Under the pieces are notes generated by a model that was not told where the DNA came from, ran no database searches, and saw only the letters and a list, made by a program, of their open reading frames with translations. The translations under genes were made by a program, and so were the position numbers. From Lactiplantibacillus xiangfangensis (GTDB lineage Bacteria > Bacillota > Bacilli > Lactobacillales > Lactobacillaceae), in contig NZ_JQCL01000080.1 of the NCBI RefSeq assembly GCF_001438845.1, positions 72,061 to 136,060 on the forward strand: a stretch of DNA of 64,000 nucleotides. The letters are read 5' to 3'. The stretch's first letter is position 1, and each line of letters begins with the position of its first letter. Shown in pieces: positions 9,402-17,835 of this stretch.

Positions 9402-10352
9402 ATGACATCAATCGTATTTATGGGGACCCCGCAGTTTGCGGCCCCAATCTTAGAAAGTCTCATCAAGGAAAAGTACCAGGTCTTAGCCGTTGTGACCCAA
9501 CCGGATCGCAAGGTGGGGCGTAAGCACGTTTTGACCGCGTCACCCGTTAAACAAGTGGCCGTGGCTCATGATATTGAAGTCTTACAGCCTGAAAAAATCG
9601 GCGGCAGTCCCGAAATGCAACGGATTATTGACTTGCAACCGGATCTGATTGTGACCGCAGCGTTTGGACAGTTCTTACCAACTAAGCTTTTAAAAGCCGC
9701 TAAGGTTGGCGCCATCAACGTTCACGGCTCCTTGTTACCGAAGTATCGTGGTGGTGCGCCGGTTCAATATTCCATCATTAACGGCGAAGCGGAAACTGGG
9801 ATTACCATTATTTACATGGTTAAAAAGATGGACGCTGGTGACATGTTAGCTCAACAAGCGATTCCGATTGAAAAGACCGATGATACCGGGACAATGTTTG
9901 AAAAGCTCAGCGTGGTCGGGCGTGACTTACTGTTAGCAACGTTGCCGAAGTTGCTAGCTGGCGAGTTGACGGCGACCCCTCAGGACGAAACGCAAGTCAC
10001 TTTTTCACCAACGATCAAACCCGAACAAGAAGAATTGGATTTCTTTAACCAAACGGCGACTCAGATTGACGACCAGGTTAGAGGGATGCGTCCCGCCCCA
10101 ATTGCCTACGCGATGCTCGACGGTAAACGGACCAAGTTTTGGGACGTGACGCCACTTGACGAGCAGGTGACGCAAGCAGCCGGACAAGTGGTCCGCAAGG
10201 CCAAGCATGAGCTCGTCTTAGCAGCGGCCAACGGAACGGCCTTAGCGGTTAACACGATTCAACCGGCAGGTAAACCTAAGATGACAATTACAGACTTTTT
10301 AAATGGGTCAGCGGATAAATTCGCGACCGGAGAGCAGGTTATTAGTAAATGA
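9402..10352 (+). CDS. fmt: methionyl-tRNA formyltransferase
   Basis: The enzyme formylates Met on initiator tRNA using 10-formyl-tetrahydrofolate. The 316-residue protein has the conserved catalytic block NVHGSLLPKYRGGAPVQ, with the Asn/His of the formyltransferase fold, and the C-terminal tRNA-binding domain. The ATG at 9402 is preferred because GGAGG lies 9 nt upstream and the protein then starts directly with the TSIVFMGTP strand. The start of rsmB overlaps its end by 4 nt. Confidence 0.95.
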   Translation: MTSIVFMGTPQFAAPILESLIKEKYQVLAVVTQPDRKVGRKHVLTASPVKQVAVAHDIEVLQPEKIGGSPEMQRIIDLQPDLIVTAAFGQFLPTKLLKAAKVGAINVHGSLLPKYRGGAPVQYSIINGEAETGITIIYMVKKMDAGDMLAQQAIPIEKTDDTGTMFEKLSVVGRDLLLATLPKLLAGELTATPQDETQVTFSPTIKPEQEELDFFNQTATQIDDQVRGMRPAPIAYAMLDGKRTKFWDVTPLDEQVTQAAGQVVRKAKHELVLAAANGTALAVNTIQPAGKPKMTITDFLNGSADKFATGEQVISK

Positions 10353-11692
10353 GTACAGTAGACAACACACCCCGCTGGTTAGCAGTGGCAGCCTTAGCAA
10401 AAATTAAAGATGGCGCTTATTCCAACTTGCAGTTGAACCAGATGATCAATGACCATACGATGGATCGGCGTGACATTAATTTGCTGACGAACATGGTCTA
10501 CGGCGTGATCCAACACCGCATGACCCTTGAATACTGGTTGAAGCCCTTCGTACGCCACCCCAATCAGATCGATCCTTGGGTTAAAGAGTTACTGTTGAGT
10601 GCGGTCTACCAGTGGCAGTATCTGGACAAAATTCCACAACGGGCCGTCTTTAACGAAACGATTGAAATTGCCAAGGTTAAGGGTCATTCCGGGATTCGGC
10701 GGTTTGTGACCGGTGTGTTACACCAAATGGATCGTAGCGGACTACCTAGTTTTGACGATATTAAGGACCCCGACGAACGTTTGAGTGTGATGTACAGCAT
10801 GCCCGTTTGGTTAATTGATGAACTTCGGGATCAACTCGGTGCTGATAAGATGGTCAGCATCTTGAAATCACTCAACCAGCCTGCTAAGCAATCACTGCGT
10901 ATTAACCCAACCGTTTCGACCGTTGAAGACGTGCAAAGCGCCTTGGAAAATGATGGCCTGACCGTTGAAGCCAGCGAAGTGTCACCACTAGGATTGATCG
11001 TCACTGAGGGTCAAGCCATTAACACCGAGGCCATGCGTTACGGGATGTTTACAATCCAAGATGAAAGTGCCCAGTTAGTAGTGCCCGCATTAGATGTTCA
11101 ACCAGGCGATAAAGTTCTAGATGCCTGTGCGGCGCCTGGTGGAAAAACGACCCAGATTGCGGCTGAATTGGATGCAGATCAGGGTGGCGAAGTTGTCGCC
11201 TTAGATATTCACGCCAATAAAGTAAAACTAATCGGTCAAAACGCCGCACGCATGCACGTTGCAGACCGTGTCGCGGCAACCGAACTCGATGCGCGTAAGG
11301 TTGGAACTGAATTCGGTGATGAACACTTTGACCGGATCCTCGTTGATGCGCCATGTTCTGGTTTAGGACTCATTCGGCGGAAGCCTGAAATTCGTTATGA
11401 AAAGCAGCTCAGCGATAGTATGAATCTGCAAAAGATTCAGTTGGCGATTTTATCGGCGGCGGCCCCAACCTTAAAAAAAGGTGGTATCATGACGTATAGC
11501 ACTTGCACGATTTTGCGGCAAGAAAATCAGGATGTGATTGAGCAATTCTTGGCAGCACACCCCGATTTTGAGTTGCAGATGACGCCAACGAAACAAGCTT
11601 TAAAAGCGGATCGGGATGTGAAACCATTGTCGATTTATCCGGATGACTACATGTCAGACGGCTTTTTCATTGCTTGTTTGCAAAAAAAATAA
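10349..11692 (+). CDS. rsmB: 16S rRNA m5C967 methyltransferase RsmB (Sun)
   Basis: RsmB transfers a methyl group from SAM to C967 of 16S rRNA. Residues 1-140 form a NusB-like RNA-binding domain. The C-terminal catalytic domain shows the SAM motif LDACAAPGGKTTQ, the DAPCSGLGLIRRKPE motif and the catalytic cysteine in YSTCT. At 447 residues it has the family's usual length. The start overlaps fmt by 4 nt, the conserved fmt-rsmB pair. Confidence 0.94.
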   Translation: MSTVDNTPRWLAVAALAKIKDGAYSNLQLNQMINDHTMDRRDINLLTNMVYGVIQHRMTLEYWLKPFVRHPNQIDPWVKELLLSAVYQWQYLDKIPQRAVFNETIEIAKVKGHSGIRRFVTGVLHQMDRSGLPSFDDIKDPDERLSVMYSMPVWLIDELRDQLGADKMVSILKSLNQPAKQSLRINPTVSTVEDVQSALENDGLTVEASEVSPLGLIVTEGQAINTEAMRYGMFTIQDESAQLVVPALDVQPGDKVLDACAAPGGKTTQIAAELDADQGGEVVALDIHANKVKLIGQNAARMHVADRVAATELDARKVGTEFGDEHFDRILVDAPCSGLGLIRRKPEIRYEKQLSDSMNLQKIQLAILSAAAPTLKKGGIMTYSTCTILRQENQDVIEQFLAAHPDFELQMTPTKQALKADRDVKPLSIYPDDYMSDGFFIACLQKK

Positions 11693-11709
11693 CGGTGGAG
11701 TGGTGAACA

Positions 11710-12459
11710 GTGGATTTTGCATACCGGTCGGATATTGGCCAACAACGTGAAGAAAATGAAGACTACGTCGGCGTTTTTAAGAATAAAGCGGGGATTAACT
11801 TCGCCATCGTCGCGGACGGTATTGGCGGACACCAGGGTGGTGACGTGGCTTCTGAAATGGCCGTGTCACACATGGGGTATCGCTTTGAAAATACGACTTT
11901 TGATCAGCCGACTGATGCGGTTAAGTGGCTTGCAAATGAAGTTCAAGATGAAAACCAGCACATCATCGAAAAGGCCCGTGAGTTTTCGGACTTAAAAGGG
12001 ATGGGGACGACCATGGTGGCGACCTTACTCTTTGATGGCGAATTCTTAATGGCTAACCTCGGTGACAGTCGGGGCTACCTGTTCCGTGAAGGTGAGTTAC
12101 ACCAGTTAACGGAAGATCATTCTTTAGTGAACGAACTCGTTAAACGGGGCGAAATCTCAGCTGAACAAGCCAGAAAACACCCGCAAAAAAATATTATTAC
12201 CCGGACACTCGGTATTTCGCCAGATGCGGATATTGATACCAACTTATTCGAAATGGACGCTGGTGACCAGTTGCTCCTCTGTTCTGACGGTTTAACTAAT
12301 ATGGTGCCGGATGATCAGTTAGCAAGCGTTTTGAAAGCAACTGACCAGACGGCAGCTCAGAAGTGCGAAACTTTAATCAAAATGGCCAACACGGCTGGGG
12401 GACTAGACAATATTACCGCCTTGATCGTTGCGGTAGATGGTGAGGTGGCCGGTAAATGA
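11710..12459 (+). CDS. stp: PP2C-family Ser/Thr phosphatase (Stp/PrpC)
   Basis: This is a Mn2+/Mg2+-dependent phosphatase that reverses phosphorylation by the adjacent PASTA kinase. The 249-residue protein keeps the metal-binding motifs QREENED, DGIGGHQGG, GTTMV, GDSRGY, SDGLTN and GGLDNIT. A GTG start follows GGTGGAGTGG. The last 4 nt overlap the kinase gene (ATGA), so the two are translationally coupled. Confidence 0.94.
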   Translation: MDFAYRSDIGQQREENEDYVGVFKNKAGINFAIVADGIGGHQGGDVASEMAVSHMGYRFENTTFDQPTDAVKWLANEVQDENQHIIEKAREFSDLKGMGTTMVATLLFDGEFLMANLGDSRGYLFREGELHQLTEDHSLVNELVKRGEISAEQARKHPQKNIITRTLGISPDADIDTNLFEMDAGDQLLLCSDGLTNMVPDDQLASVLKATDQTAAQKCETLIKMANTAGGLDNITALIVAVDGEVAGK

Positions 12460-14483
12460 CACCCAACTATACCCTTAGCGGACGATATCGAATCGTTCGG
12501 TCATTAGGTGAAGGTGGGATGGCCAACGTTTACTTGGCACACGACTTAATCTTAGATCGCGATGTTGCGGTCAAGCTCTTGCGTTTAGACTTGCGCGATG
12601 ATCCAAAAACCATTAAACGGTTTCAACGCGAGGCCTTAGCGACAACGGAATTAGTGCATCCGCACATCGTTAGTCTGTACGATGTCGGTGAAGAAAACGG
12701 TATGCAGTACCTTGTTATGGAGTATGTTAAGGGAATGGATCTGAAGAACTACATTAAGGAAAATTTCCCGCTACCGTTACAACAAGTCATTGATATCATG
12801 GAGCAGATCTTAAGTGCTGTGGCCACCGCCCACGCGCATAATATAATTCATCGGGACCTCAAGCCCCAAAATATTTTGATTGATGAACAGGGCAACGCCA
12901 AGATTACCGATTTTGGGATCGCGGTGGCGTTGTCCGAACACTCGATGACCCAAACGAATACGATTTTAGGCTCCGTTCACTACCTCTCGCCAGAACAGGC
13001 CCGCGGTAGTATGGCGACGAAACAGTCTGATATCTATTCGTTAGGCATTATTTTGTATGAAATGTTGACGGGGTCGGTCCCGTTCAAAGGTGAAACGGCG
13101 GTTTCAATCGCATTGAAGCATTTCCAAAATGCGATTCCATCCGTTCGTGATTTTGATGCTGATATTCCGCAAGCCTTAGAAAACGTTGTTTTACAAGCGA
13201 CAGCTAAGGACCCGCGGGACCGCTATATCACGGTTGAAGATATGGCCTCGGATTTGCTGACCACGTTATCAACGACGCGGGCTGGTGAAAAACGGTTTAT
13301 TCCGGCTGATTTAAATAATGATGAAACGCGGATTATGCCTAGTGCGGATATTCAGGCCGCTATTAAGGCAAATCAGGATGGCAAAACGCAGGTCATGCCG
13401 CGTGATCCAGTGGCAAAATCGACCGAAGTTCACCCGAAGACACCTGAGTCTAAACCGGAAACAGACGATGCTCCGTTGCCGACCCGTTCGTGGTCTAAAC
13501 GGCACCCGTTACGCCGGCGAATCATTATTTTTGGGAGTATTTTCGTGTTACTCGTGGTCGCAGTTGTCATTGGCTTAGAATTGAGTCGGCCTCAGTCGAC
13601 GACGGTTCCTAAGGTCACTGGCATGTCGCAGGCCGCAGCAACGAAAGTGTTAGCCAAGCATAATTTGTCAGTCGGCAAAGTGAAACGCATTAAGAGTAAC
13701 CGCGTTCGCACGGGACAAGTGGTTAAGTCCGACCCGGGAAGTAAGACGATTATTTCTCAGCACGCTCGGATCAACCTGACCGTTAGTAACGGTGCTAAAA
13801 AGATGAGCTTTGGTAACTACGTCAATGAAAGTTACCGAGACGTTCGGCAAACATTGAAGTCAGCTGGCTTTAACGTTCAGGAACGGTTTAGCACTTCGGA
13901 CGTTGCGGAAGGCCAGATTATTAGTCAGGACGTGGTTGCGGGAAGTACCGTGTTACCAACCGCGACGACGGTCACTTTTACAGTCAGTGCGGGGAGCCGC
14001 TACGTTGAGTTGAAAGATTTAACGGGCGAGAGTCGGACTGATATCGTGAATTACGCACAGTCAAATGACCTGAACGTGAACTTTAAACGGGGCTACTCGT
14101 CTGACCAAAAGGCGGGGTATTCCTATGATCAAACGCCGGATGGTGGCAACGACGTCCGGGCTGGGTCAACGATCACGGTGACCATGTCACGTGGAAGTCA
14201 ACCGAGTGGTCAAGGTACCCCGGAGAACTTTTATGTGAAATTGACTTTACCGTATAAGTCATTGACCACAACGGCGACACCTGCAAATGATGTCAAAATT
14301 TATTTGCAGGATGATAATCACGTCTTGGGGACACTGTACCGCGACGTTGCAATTATGCACGATACCCGGGTCAGTTTACCGTTTGAACTCAGTGGCGACA
14401 CCAAGGGACGTTACCGCATTGTTCGTAACGGGGTCACCATCAGTGAGAAAGCCAACATTACCAGTAAGGATGCAACAAATTAA
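12456..14483 (+). CDS. prkC: PASTA-domain Ser/Thr protein kinase (PrkC/StkP)
   Basis: This membrane kinase senses cell-wall fragments and controls growth and division. The cytoplasmic kinase domain (about 10-270) has the Gly loop GEGGMANVY, VAVKLL, HRDLKPQNI, DFGIA and the activation segment SVHYLSPEQARG. A juxtamembrane linker leads to one TM helix (about 353-373), then three PASTA repeats outside the cell (about 378-580). A further extracellular domain of roughly 85 residues, not PASTA-like, closes the protein and may bind an extra ligand. It forms an operon with stp; a hairpin terminator follows. Confidence 0.94.
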   Translation: MTPNYTLSGRYRIVRSLGEGGMANVYLAHDLILDRDVAVKLLRLDLRDDPKTIKRFQREALATTELVHPHIVSLYDVGEENGMQYLVMEYVKGMDLKNYIKENFPLPLQQVIDIMEQILSAVATAHAHNIIHRDLKPQNILIDEQGNAKITDFGIAVALSEHSMTQTNTILGSVHYLSPEQARGSMATKQSDIYSLGIILYEMLTGSVPFKGETAVSIALKHFQNAIPSVRDFDADIPQALENVVLQATAKDPRDRYITVEDMASDLLTTLSTTRAGEKRFIPADLNNDETRIMPSADIQAAIKANQDGKTQVMPRDPVAKSTEVHPKTPESKPETDDAPLPTRSWSKRHPLRRRIIIFGSIFVLLVVAVVIGLELSRPQSTTVPKVTGMSQAAATKVLAKHNLSVGKVKRIKSNRVRTGQVVKSDPGSKTIISQHARINLTVSNGAKKMSFGNYVNESYRDVRQTLKSAGFNVQERFSTSDVAEGQIISQDVVAGSTVLPTATTVTFTVSAGSRYVELKDLTGESRTDIVNYAQSNDLNVNFKRGYSSDQKAGYSYDQTPDGGNDVRAGSTITVTMSRGSQPSGQGTPENFYVKLTLPYKSLTTTATPANDVKIYLQDDNHVLGTLYRDVAIMHDTRVSLPFELSGDTKGRYRIVRNGVTISEKANITSKDATN

Positions 14484-14490
14484 AATAGTA

Positions 14491-14516
14491 AGTCATGCGC
14501 AGGCATGACTTTTTTT
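14491..14516 (+). terminator. terminator after stp-prkC
   Basis: A perfect 8-bp hairpin AGTCATGC/GCATGACT (14491-14498 with 14503-14510) is followed by seven T residues. A TACAAT box shortly after it may serve the rsgA transcript. Confidence 0.85.
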
Positions 14517-14579
14517 GGTACAATAGGGATAGTTATTCAGAAGTGGACCGTACCAAATCAAGAATAAGGTGGTGCTAAT

Positions 14580-15476
14580 TTGAAAATTGGACAAATTCGA
14601 CAGTCGTTAAGTGGTTTTTATGACATTTATTCAGACGGTCAAACGTATCGAACCCGGGCGCGCGGAAACTTCCGTAAGCGTAAGATTACCCCGTTGGTTG
14701 GGGATCAGGTAGAATTTGATAGTACAACGTTACAGGAAGGCTACCTTTTGAAAGTATTGGACCGGCAGACGCAGCTGGTACGGCCACCAGTGGCCAATGT
14801 CAACTTAGCGGTCGTTGTAACGGCGACAACGAAGCAGGAGTTTTCAACTAACTTGTTGGATCGCCAACTAGTGGCATTAGAAGTGGCGGGAATTCAAGCT
14901 GTCATTTACTTTGCCAAAACGGACTTGTTAGACGATGAGACCTACGCGCAACGGGAACAATTGGCACAACGGTATCGCCAAATTGGGTACCCGGTCATTA
15001 TTGATCGAACTGCCTTTTCAAAAGCGTCGTTAGCGGCGATAAAAAAAGAACTGGCGGGGCACGTTGCGGTTGTCATGGGGCAAACGGGGGCCGGTAAATC
15101 GACCCTGTTGAACCACTTGCAACCCGGCCTAGATTTAGCGACTGGTGAAATTTCGCAAGCCTTGAACCGTGGGAAACATACGACTAGAAAGGTCAGTCTG
15201 ATTCCCATCGCTGATGGGTTAGTCGCTGACACACCAGGGTTTTCATCGTACGAAGTCTTTGACATTGCGGCCAACGAACTCACGCATTATTTTCCAGAGT
15301 TTGTTCAGCTTGGACAAGACTGTAAGTACCGTGGTTGCGTGCACATTAACGAACCGCACTGTGCGGTCAAATCAGCGTTAGCCGACGGTGACGTTTTGCA
15401 AAGTCGCTACGATAATTACCTGCAATTTTACGAAACAATCAAGAATAAAAAAGTGATTTATAATAAGAAAAAATAA
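14580..15476 (+). CDS. rsgA: ribosome small-subunit-dependent GTPase RsgA
   Basis: RsgA is a circularly permuted GTPase that releases maturation factors from the 30S subunit. The order is an N-terminal OB fold, then G4 (AKTDLLDD), G1 (GQTGAGKSTL), G3 (DTPGFSSY) and a C-terminal zinc finger built from CKYRGC, the following His and the last Cys. The TTG start at 14580 is preceded by AAGGTGG. At 298 residues it has normal length. It lies 21 nt upstream of rpe. Confidence 0.95.
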   Translation: MKIGQIRQSLSGFYDIYSDGQTYRTRARGNFRKRKITPLVGDQVEFDSTTLQEGYLLKVLDRQTQLVRPPVANVNLAVVVTATTKQEFSTNLLDRQLVALEVAGIQAVIYFAKTDLLDDETYAQREQLAQRYRQIGYPVIIDRTAFSKASLAAIKKELAGHVAVVMGQTGAGKSTLLNHLQPGLDLATGEISQALNRGKHTTRKVSLIPIADGLVADTPGFSSYEVFDIAANELTHYFPEFVQLGQDCKYRGCVHINEPHCAVKSALADGDVLQSRYDNYLQFYETIKNKKVIYNKKK

Positions 15477-15497
15477 AACGAAAAGTGAGTGAGACTG

Positions 15498-16151
15498 ATG
15501 ATTAAAGTTGCCCCTTCAATTTTAAGCGCGGATTTTGCTAATTTACAACGCGACGTTCAACTGGCAGAAAAGGCCGGTGCGGATTCGATCCATATTGATG
15601 TGATGGACGGTCAGTTTGTCCCGAACCTATCTTTTGGGATGAAGACGGTTGCTGATTTACGTCCGGTGACGTCACTAACGTTAGATTGTCACCTGATGAT
15701 TGTGGAACCAGAGCACTTTGTTGAACAATTTGCGAAGGCCGGTGCGGATCTGATTGGGGTCCACGTTGAGAGTACGCGGCACATTTACCACGTTCTCCAA
15801 TTGATCAAGCAGGCGGGTGCCAAAGCTGAAGTGGTTGTTAATCCTGGGACGCCGTTGAGCATGATTAGTGAAGTTTTACCCTTAGTTGATCAGGTCTTGA
15901 TCATGACGGTCAATCCTGGTTTTGGCGGGCAACATTTCTTAGAACCAATGCCCGCAAAAATCAAGGCGCTTGCGGCGATTAAGCAAGAACACGGCTATGA
16001 TTTTGATATCCAAGTCGACGGCGGCATCAATGCCACTACGGTTAAACAATGTTACGATGCGGGTGCCACGGTTGCTGTCGCGGGCTCATTTGTCTTCGAT
16101 AGTTCGGACCCAGCTGCTCGGATTCAGGATATTAAAGTGGCGACGAACTAA
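15498..16151 (+). CDS. rpe: ribulose-phosphate 3-epimerase
   Basis: The enzyme interconverts ribulose 5-phosphate and xylulose 5-phosphate, which feeds the phosphoketolase pathway in this genus. It is a TIM barrel with HIDVMDGQFVPN, LDCHLMIV, MTVNPGFGGQ and QVDGGIN, which carry the metal-binding His/Asp residues. The ATG at 15498 (217 residues) is preferred over an in-frame GTG at 15489 that lies inside the Shine-Dalgarno region. The gene overlaps thiN by 1 nt. Confidence 0.94.
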   Translation: MIKVAPSILSADFANLQRDVQLAEKAGADSIHIDVMDGQFVPNLSFGMKTVADLRPVTSLTLDCHLMIVEPEHFVEQFAKAGADLIGVHVESTRHIYHVLQLIKQAGAKAEVVVNPGTPLSMISEVLPLVDQVLIMTVNPGFGGQHFLEPMPAKIKALAAIKQEHGYDFDIQVDGGINATTVKQCYDAGATVAVAGSFVFDSSDPAARIQDIKVATN

Positions 16152-16813
16152 TGACAACAACGGTAAATCTACTCGTGGGTGGGCCGATGGCGAATTGGCC
16201 GGACCATTTAGAACGGATTCCTGGTCCCTGGGTCGGTGCCGACCGGGGTGCGCTACGGCTAGTCAAACTGGGTATTAAACCAGTAATGGTCGTCGGTGAC
16301 TTTGACTCGATTACCGCGTCAGAATTGGCGACGGTCAAGGCGGCTTTGGCCGGTGCGGTCATTGTGAAGCCTGACCAAGACCATACGGATACGCAACTAG
16401 CGCTGAAATCGATCTTTGAACAATTAGATCCAGACGAAGTCCATATTTACGGTGCGACCGGTGGACGACTGGATCATTTGTTGGCTAACGTTTGGTTAGT
16501 CTTAGATCCATTTTTTCGCAAATGGGCACCCAAGGTCAAACTGATTGATCGCCAAAATACTGTCGAATACTTTTTACCAGGGGACTATCAAATTCATAAG
16601 GAACCAGACAAAAAGTACTTGGCCTTTGTCCCGTTGATGCCAATGCACCTAACGCTTCCCGATGAGAAGTACCAGTTGCAAGCCGACCATAATGACTATC
16701 CAATTTCATGGGCCAGCAATGAGTTTGTCGGGACGAGTGGCCGTTTCAGCTTTGACCAAGGTGTCTTAGCCGTCATCCAGAGCCGGGATGAAGCTTCTGC
16801 TCGGCATGAATAG
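16151..16813 (+). CDS. thiN: thiamine pyrophosphokinase
   Basis: ThiN transfers pyrophosphate from ATP to thiamine, giving TPP, the cofactor of phosphoketolase and of the DXS encoded at 60 kb. The 220-residue protein shows GADRGA, the GDFDS motif with catalytic acids, DHTDTQLAL and GATGGRLDHLLAN, all typical for the family. The rsgA-rpe-thiN order is conserved in Firmicutes. The 1-nt overlap with rpe points to coupled translation. Confidence 0.94.
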   Translation: MTTTVNLLVGGPMANWPDHLERIPGPWVGADRGALRLVKLGIKPVMVVGDFDSITASELATVKAALAGAVIVKPDQDHTDTQLALKSIFEQLDPDEVHIYGATGGRLDHLLANVWLVLDPFFRKWAPKVKLIDRQNTVEYFLPGDYQIHKEPDKKYLAFVPLMPMHLTLPDEKYQLQADHNDYPISWASNEFVGTSGRFSFDQGVLAVIQSRDEASARHE

Positions 16814-16849
16814 GGTAAGCAAATTAGACATTTAAGATTTCGTCCGGCC

Positions 16850-17011
16850 GTCACTGATAACATGCGGTCGTGGGACCGGGTCAAGCCTGAGAAGCGTCTT
16901 GCCCCTCGCCCGGAACACTTGCAAAGGTCGCAATTGTCCCGGACCGTCCGTGGTGTAAAGCCGAAACACCATCGGCTAAACGCCACCTTCACGACTGATA
17001 TTATCAGTGGC
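16850..17011 (+). other. stem-closed structured intergenic region (unnamed)
   Basis: Arms GTCACTGATAA (16850-16860) and TTATCAGTGGC (17001-17011) pair at 10 of 11 positions and close about 160 nt. Inside I see CCGGG/CCCGG pairing and a hairpin TGGTGT/ACACCA around 16950-16975 that competes with an alternative AGCCGA/TCGGCT pairing. No coding signal is convincing. The architecture recalls the three-copy repeat family next to it, and a GGACCGTCC string is similar, but the sequences do not align well. It could be an RNA gene, a degenerate repeat, or chance. Confidence 0.4.
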
Positions 17012-17063
17012 AACCTCCGATTATCTAACAGAATAATAATATTAAACAAATTTTAGCGCAGGC

Positions 17064-17219
17064 GAGCAGAATTGGTGTGCTGTGTCAGCAATGTCAGCCG
17101 GCGTTTTTTAGCCGACTGATATTGCAGGGCACTTCAGAGACGTGGTTTATCGGCTCTGAAGCGAGGCCACAGACCGCACTTTGGCTGTGACCGTCCCTTA
17201 TAGCACACCGGTTCTGATC
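17064..17219 (+). repeat. structured repeat element, copy A
   Basis: This is one of three related intergenic elements. A terminal helix P1 of about 18 bp (17064-17081 with 17202-17219) encloses P2 (17088-17102 with 17111-17125, 15 bp, two G-U), P3 (CTTCAGAG 17132-17139 with CTCTGAAG 17154-17161) and P4 (CACAG 17168-17172 with CTGTG 17185-17189). Conserved loops include ACGTGGTTTATCGG in P3 and ACCGCACTTTGG in P4. The plus strand is taken as the RNA-like strand because non-Watson-Crick pairs are then G-U rather than A-C. It lies between thiN and rpmB and is followed by a terminator-like hairpin at 17261. Confidence 0.75.
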
Positions 17220-17260
17220 GACGGAGCGGCTAATTTAGTCACAATTATCAGTAATAAGCA

Positions 17261-17307
17261 AAAAAGATGGCTCCTAAGAAATGAATTCTTAAGGGCCATC
17301 TTTTTTT
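17261..17307. terminator. bidirectional terminator downstream of copy A
   Basis: A long hairpin (17261-17280 with 17286-17307) is flanked by A-run and T-run, so it can terminate in both directions. It would end any plus-strand transcript through repeat copy A. The stem (AAGATGG followed by a CTTAAG-like part) is similar to the ftsY terminator beside copy B. Confidence 0.65.
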
Positions 17308-17365
17308 GGTGGAATATTCAATTATAAAGTTTATAAAAAAATATGCCGTCAAACGTGATTTTAGG

Positions 17366-17406
17366 TAACAAAAAACGCCAGGCACAAAAAATTGTGGTGG
17401 CGGTTT
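17366..17406 (-). terminator. rpmB terminator
   Basis: On the minus strand, CGCCACCACAA and TTGTGCCTGGCG pair with small mismatches and are followed by TTTTTTGTT. It lies immediately after the rpmB stop. Confidence 0.6.
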
Positions 17407-17412
17407 GTTGCG

Positions 17413-17598
17413 CTAAACGCGCGTTACTTTACCTGATTTCAAAGTCCGAGCTGAAACCCAAACCTTCTTTGGTTTACCATCAACTAAAATGCGAACTTTT
17501 TGCAAGTTAGCTTTCCAGCTGCGGCGGCTGTGGTTTAAGGCGTGAGAACGCGTGTTACCAAAGTGCGTCCGCTTACCCGTAACGAAGTCTTTTGCCAT
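17413..17598 (-). CDS. rpmB: 50S ribosomal protein L28
   Basis: This is a 61-residue basic protein of the large subunit. The start [20 protein letters not shown] is diagnostic, and GGAGG lies 8-9 nt before the ATG at 17598. It lacks the CxxC pairs of the zinc form, so it is the zinc-independent type. It is transcribed against its neighbours and divergent from the asp23-like gene, the usual arrangement in Firmicutes. Confidence 0.95.
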   Translation of the reverse strand: MAKDFVTGKRTHFGNTRSHALNHSRRSWKANLQKVRILVDGKPKKVWVSARTLKSGKVTRV

Positions 17599-17835
17599 GT
17601 TGATCTGCCTCCTTCGGTAATCATTGATAAAAGGTCGTTGCTTTATCATTCACTTGAATAATTTATCATAGTTTAATACAGGTTGCAATACATTTCTATC
17701 AAGTAATTTTACTTTACTGCTAAATTCCTACGCTGCGGGCTTTCAATAGCACGGTCGCTTGATTTTTCTTTCATGGGTTGTTGTGCTATGATAAACTATC
17801 GTAAATGAGCGCGTTAAAACAAGGAGGCTATTTTC

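Noticed and set aside
16850-17011. T-box or other classical riboswitch
   Set aside because: No TGGNACCGCG antiterminator motif, and no biosynthetic or tRNA-synthetase gene downstream in the right orientation.
16862-17056. 64-codon frame in the thiN-rpmB gap
   Set aside because: It lies in the stem-closed structured region; basic, low-information peptide and no Shine-Dalgarno.
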